From the NCBI RefSeq assembly GCF_900176565.1, contig NZ_FXEH01000005.1, positions 583,384-647,383 on the forward strand: 64,000 nt of DNA, in the 5' to 3' direction. Made by a program: the position numbers and the translations under genes. Below the pieces are notes generated by a model. That model was not told the DNA's origin. It saw only the letters and a program-made list of their open reading frames with translations, and made no database searches. The stretch comes from Thalassobacillus devorans. GTDB taxonomy: Bacteria > Bacillota > Bacilli > Bacillales > Halobacillaceae. How positions within the stretch are numbered: position 1 is the first letter of the stretch; every line of letters starts with the position of its first letter. Of the stretch, positions 61,686 to 64,000 are shown piece by piece.

Positions 61686-62453
61686 TTAGAACAAACCAAG
61701 AAACTTCTTTTGCTTGATGCGCTCCGGCGGTTCAGCCGCCAATACTTCTCCCTGTGTAACATAGTAGGCATTTTCCATGAAGTAATAATTGGATGACGAC
61801 CCGTATTTCTTCCGGATCTCTTGATGCGCTTCTTTCATAAAGAAACTTCTTCCTGCTGTATTATGAGCATCGGAAGCAATCAAGTGTGCCTGGTTCGCCT
61901 GAATTAACTGATGCGTGAACTTCTGAATATTTTTTCCGAACTTTCCTGCTACACTTCCTGCTGTCACCTGTGTATAAGCGCCGCCCTTTACAAAGTGGTA
62001 GAGCAAGTCAGGGTCTTCGATTAATTTTTTGTTACGCTCCGGATGGACAATGATTGGCTTATAACCCGCCCGCTGAATATCAAATAACATCTGCTTTGTA
62101 TATTGAGGGACTTGATCAGAAGGGAGTTCGACAAAGACATATGTACTGTCCACATTAAGCGGCAGTATTTCTTCTTGTTCCAGCCCGGTGATCATATCAC
62201 CATTGATTCGAATTTCCTGACCAGGTAGGATAGTAACTTCTATTCCTGCCTGCTGCAGGGCTTCATTCAATTCTAAAACTTTATGAAGAATAGATAAACG
62301 CGGATTCTCATACTTACCATTCAAGTGATGGGGAGTCGCGATAATCGTATCAATCCCTTGATCCAAGGCTTCTTCCGCCATAATAATGCTGTCTTCCATT
62401 GTTTGTGCTCCGTCATCTACACCTGGGAGTATGTGGCAATGGATATCGATCAT
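61686..62453 (-). CDS. CpsB/YwqE-type tyrosine-protein phosphatase, first copy
   Basis: A 255-residue PHP-fold phosphatase beginning MIDIHCHILPGVDDGAQT. Further metal-site motifs are ATPHHLNGKYEN near 49, LPGQEIRI near 83, VHPERNKKLIE near 134 and SDAHNTAGRSF near 191. With the kinase at 62638 it controls polymer length by tyrosine phosphorylation cycling. The ATG at 62453 follows AGGTGAGGTGAG; an ATG 13 codons upstream would add a non-family extension. The protein is strongly similar throughout to the second copy, including the C-terminal AAEPPERIKQKK tail. Confidence 0.92.
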   Translation of the reverse strand: MIDIHCHILPGVDDGAQTMEDSIIMAEEALDQGIDTIIATPHHLNGKYENPRLSILHKVLELNEALQQAGIEVTILPGQEIRINGDMITGLEQEEILPLNVDSTYVFVELPSDQVPQYTKQMLFDIQRAGYKPIIVHPERNKKLIEDPDLLYHFVKGGAYTQVTAGSVAGKFGKNIQKFTHQLIQANQAHLIASDAHNTAGRSFFMKEAHQEIRKKYGSSSNYYFMENAYYVTQGEVLAAEPPERIKQKKFLGLF

Positions 62454-62589
62454 TTCTCTCACCTCACCTATCTTTCTCCTAATCTCGCTCACTTCAAACC
62501 TTCTTTTACAAAATTAGGCTTGATTTAATACAGTATAGCAGAATAGCAGTTTTTAGAAAGAGGTAAATATTGTCGTTACTTGTCTATTC

Positions 62590-62639
62590 AAAACGAAAGA
62601 CCCCGCTCTTTCGGTTAAAAGAGCAGGGTCTTTCGTTTT
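62590..62639 (-). terminator. Terminator after the CpsD gene
   Basis: AAAACGAAAGACCC pairs with GGGTCTTTCGTTTT, extended by GCTCTTT/AAAGAGC with one mismatch pair between. The stem directly joins the stop codon of the kinase gene at 62638 and can work in both directions. Confidence 0.85.
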
Positions 62640-63333
62640 ATGAACCGTAATAATAATAATAGTTGGAATGCTTCGCTTCTACGTCATTTAAGACGGCGCC
62701 TAATAAGTTGGCGTCTACTTGTTTCAGCAAATCGACTGCCTTATTCCCAGCCTCAACTTCTGTTTGCTTACTCCGCGTGACCAATAGAACCCCGTCGCAG
62801 ATACGCGATAGTATCTGACCATCTGTAACAGCTAAGACTGGGGGCGTATCGAATATGACCATGTCATAAAAGTTTTTCGCGGTAGCAAGGAATTTCTCCA
62901 TCGCTTTAGATCCTAATAACTCGGACGGATTCGGTGGGATAGGACCAGAAGGGATGAGATGCAAATTATCCAGATCACTTTTCCGGACAACCTGCTCGAT
63001 GCTTTGGTCTCCTATCAATACACTGCTTAGTCCAAGACTGTTATCTAAGCGGAACGTATAATGAAGGGTAGGTTTTCGCAAATCAGCATCAATCAGCAAT
63101 ACCTTTTTCTCCTGCTGGGCGAACGTGACAGCAAGGTTAGCAGTCGTCAATGACTTCCCTTCCGAGGGTCCAGCTGAAGTAACCATCATACTACTTAAAT
63201 CTTTATCAACAGAAGCAAATTGCAAGTTTGTTCGGATCGTACGATATTGTTCAGAAATCGGAGAACGTGGATTCATCTTTGTAATTAATGTACGTGCTTT
63301 GTTGTTAGATAGATTCTTTTTGCTGCGACGCAT
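62638..63333 (-). CDS. Polysaccharide-associated tyrosine kinase (CpsD/YwqD)
   Basis: A 231-residue BY-kinase. Walker A lies in SAGPSEGKSLTTANLA near 56, Walker A' in VLLIDADLRKPTLH near 78 and Walker B in MVIFDTPPVLAVTD near 158. The C-terminal tyrosine cluster SNYYYYYGS is the autophosphorylation tail. EQYRTIRTNLQF near 31 is the kinase interaction motif. ATG at 63333 follows AAAGGAGGA and overlaps the modulator gene by 29 bases. It works with the membrane modulator at 63305-64000 and is reset by CpsB phosphatase. Confidence 0.93.
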   Translation of the reverse strand: MRRSKKNLSNNKARTLITKMNPRSPISEQYRTIRTNLQFASVDKDLSSMMVTSAGPSEGKSLTTANLAVTFAQQEKKVLLIDADLRKPTLHYTFRLDNSLGLSSVLIGDQSIEQVVRKSDLDNLHLIPSGPIPPNPSELLGSKAMEKFLATAKNFYDMVIFDTPPVLAVTDGQILSRICDGVLLVTRSKQTEVEAGNKAVDLLKQVDANLLGAVLNDVEAKHSNYYYYYGS

Positions 63334-64000
63334 AGTTGATTCGTCCTCCTTTCGCACGAAGCGAGGTAGCACCTGGACGCTCAGCAGCTCGCTTGATTTC
63401 TTCATCTCCGATGTGGGTGACGATACCCATTACTGGAATGCCCAGTTTTTCTTCCAAATCCTTCTCCGTTTTGATTGAGTTATCCATATACTCAAGCAGG
63501 AATGCGATACCTACACCTACCATCATTCCCAGCACTAGGGCAATTGCTATATTAAGCATTGGCTTTGGACTTACTTGAGTGGCTTCAGCATTCAATTCCG
63601 CTCCTGAAAGGACGTTTACGTTGTCTACATTCATCAGGCTTGGAATTTCATCCTGAAATACTTCAACAGTCGTGTTTGCCAGCATGGCGGCTCGTTCATA
63701 ATTCTGATCGGTGACGGTTACGGTTACGACCTGTGAATTCTGTTCGCTGGAAACACTCAATTTATTTCTAAGTTCTCCTGCTGTCATGTTAAGGTTCATT
63801 TCTTCAATAACTTCATCGAGAATTCTCGGACTCTTAATTACAACATTATATGTATTTATAAGTTCGACATTGGTCCGGATATCATTAACACTGAACTCTT
63901 CGCTCCGCTGACTCTCATTCTGATTGACGATAAACTGCGAGGTTGCTTCATAAGTCGGTGTCAGGAAAAAGAAGCTTATAAGAGCAGCAAGTACAACTGC
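63305..64000 (-). CDS. Chain-length determinant / kinase modulator (Wzz, YwqC/CapA type), partial
   Basis: The frame is open from the window edge down to the stop at 63305, so the N terminus is cut off. The visible 231 residues start inside the first membrane helix (AVVLAALISFFFLTPTYEA), followed by an extracytoplasmic domain with the TNVELINTYNVVIKSPRIL segment and the second membrane helix near the C terminus (PMLNIAIALVLGMMVGVGIAFLLEYMDN). The cytoplasmic tail DNSIKTEKDLEEKLGIPVMGIV then contacts and activates the tyrosine kinase. Family members of this type have about 240-250 residues, so little is missing. Confidence 0.92.
   Translation of the reverse strand, partial: AVVLAALISFFFLTPTYEATSQFIVNQNESQRSEEFSVNDIRTNVELINTYNVVIKSPRILDEVIEEMNLNMTAGELRNKLSVSSEQNSQVVTVTVTDQNYERAAMLANTTVEVFQDEIPSLMNVDNVNVLSGAELNAEATQVSPKPMLNIAIALVLGMMVGVGIAFLLEYMDNSIKTEKDLEEKLGIPVMGIVTHIGDEEIKRAAERPGATSLRAKGGRINYASQQKESI

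Overview
The window comes from a low-GC Gram-positive bacterium, most likely a Bacillaceae member of the salt-tolerant kind (Halobacillus, Virgibacillus or Oceanobacillus type; this is inference, since no rRNA or core marker gene is present). The signs are strong AGGAGG-type ribosome binding sites, frequent TTG/GTG starts, CcpA cre-like sites, sodium-linked symporters and a Bacillus-type polysaccharide kinase/phosphatase module. No rRNA, tRNA or CRISPR array was seen.

Region 1 (139-11487, minus strand) is one long hexonate/hexuronate operon led by a LacI-type regulator (kdgR). It encodes a TRAP transporter, an L-gulonate/L-galactonate 5-dehydrogenase-like enzyme, an SDR of fructuronate reductase type, mannonate dehydratase, KDG kinase and KDPG aldolase, which together lead to pyruvate and glyceraldehyde 3-phosphate. 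It also carries an Ldh2-type reductase and an HPS/PHI-like pair. Three operator boxes and a cre site precede it. A decayed phosphoesterase copy lies at the far left.

Region 2 (11766-18226, minus) is a second LacI-controlled operon: ribokinase, ribose-5-phosphate isomerase B, an ADP-ribosylglycohydrolase-family protein and a second TRAP transporter. Together they look like a system that imports a ribosylated carboxylate, cuts off ribose and feeds it to the pentose phosphate pathway.

Region 3 (18602-35751) is a sigma-54 controlled hydroxyproline island. Two enhancer-binding regulators and four near-perfect -24/-12 promoters serve four transcription units: (a) a 40-residue membrane peptide, a PutP-type symporter and an acetoacetate decarboxylase-family protein; (b) the two subunits of aconitase X, probably cis-3-hydroxyproline dehydratase; (c) a DadA/LhpB-like FAD subunit, 4-hydroxyproline epimerase, a cysteine-less epimerase paralogue, an NhaC-type carrier, a DapA-like deaminase and an aldehyde dehydrogenase; (d) three further subunits of a D-hydroxyproline dehydrogenase-like complex. 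The chain runs from 4-hydroxy-L-proline to 2-oxoglutarate.

Region 4 (35787-41424) is a metallophosphoesterase gene broken by two different IS21-family insertions. Both have recognisable target duplications, and removing both restores a 239-codon frame.

Region 5 (41510-64000, minus) holds a short DHQ-synthase-II-like gene and then a surface polysaccharide cluster: chain-length regulator, tyrosine kinase, two CpsB phosphatases, a nucleotide-sugar dehydratase, GtaB, initiating sugar transferase, epimerase/reductase, five glycosyltransferases, Wzy, ManC, Wzx, a pyruvyl transferase and UDP-GlcNAc 2-epimerase. Its middle part (42.5-57 kb) is visibly more AT-rich than its flanks and contains a decayed nucleotide-sugar dehydrogenase, which suggests acquisition and later remodelling.
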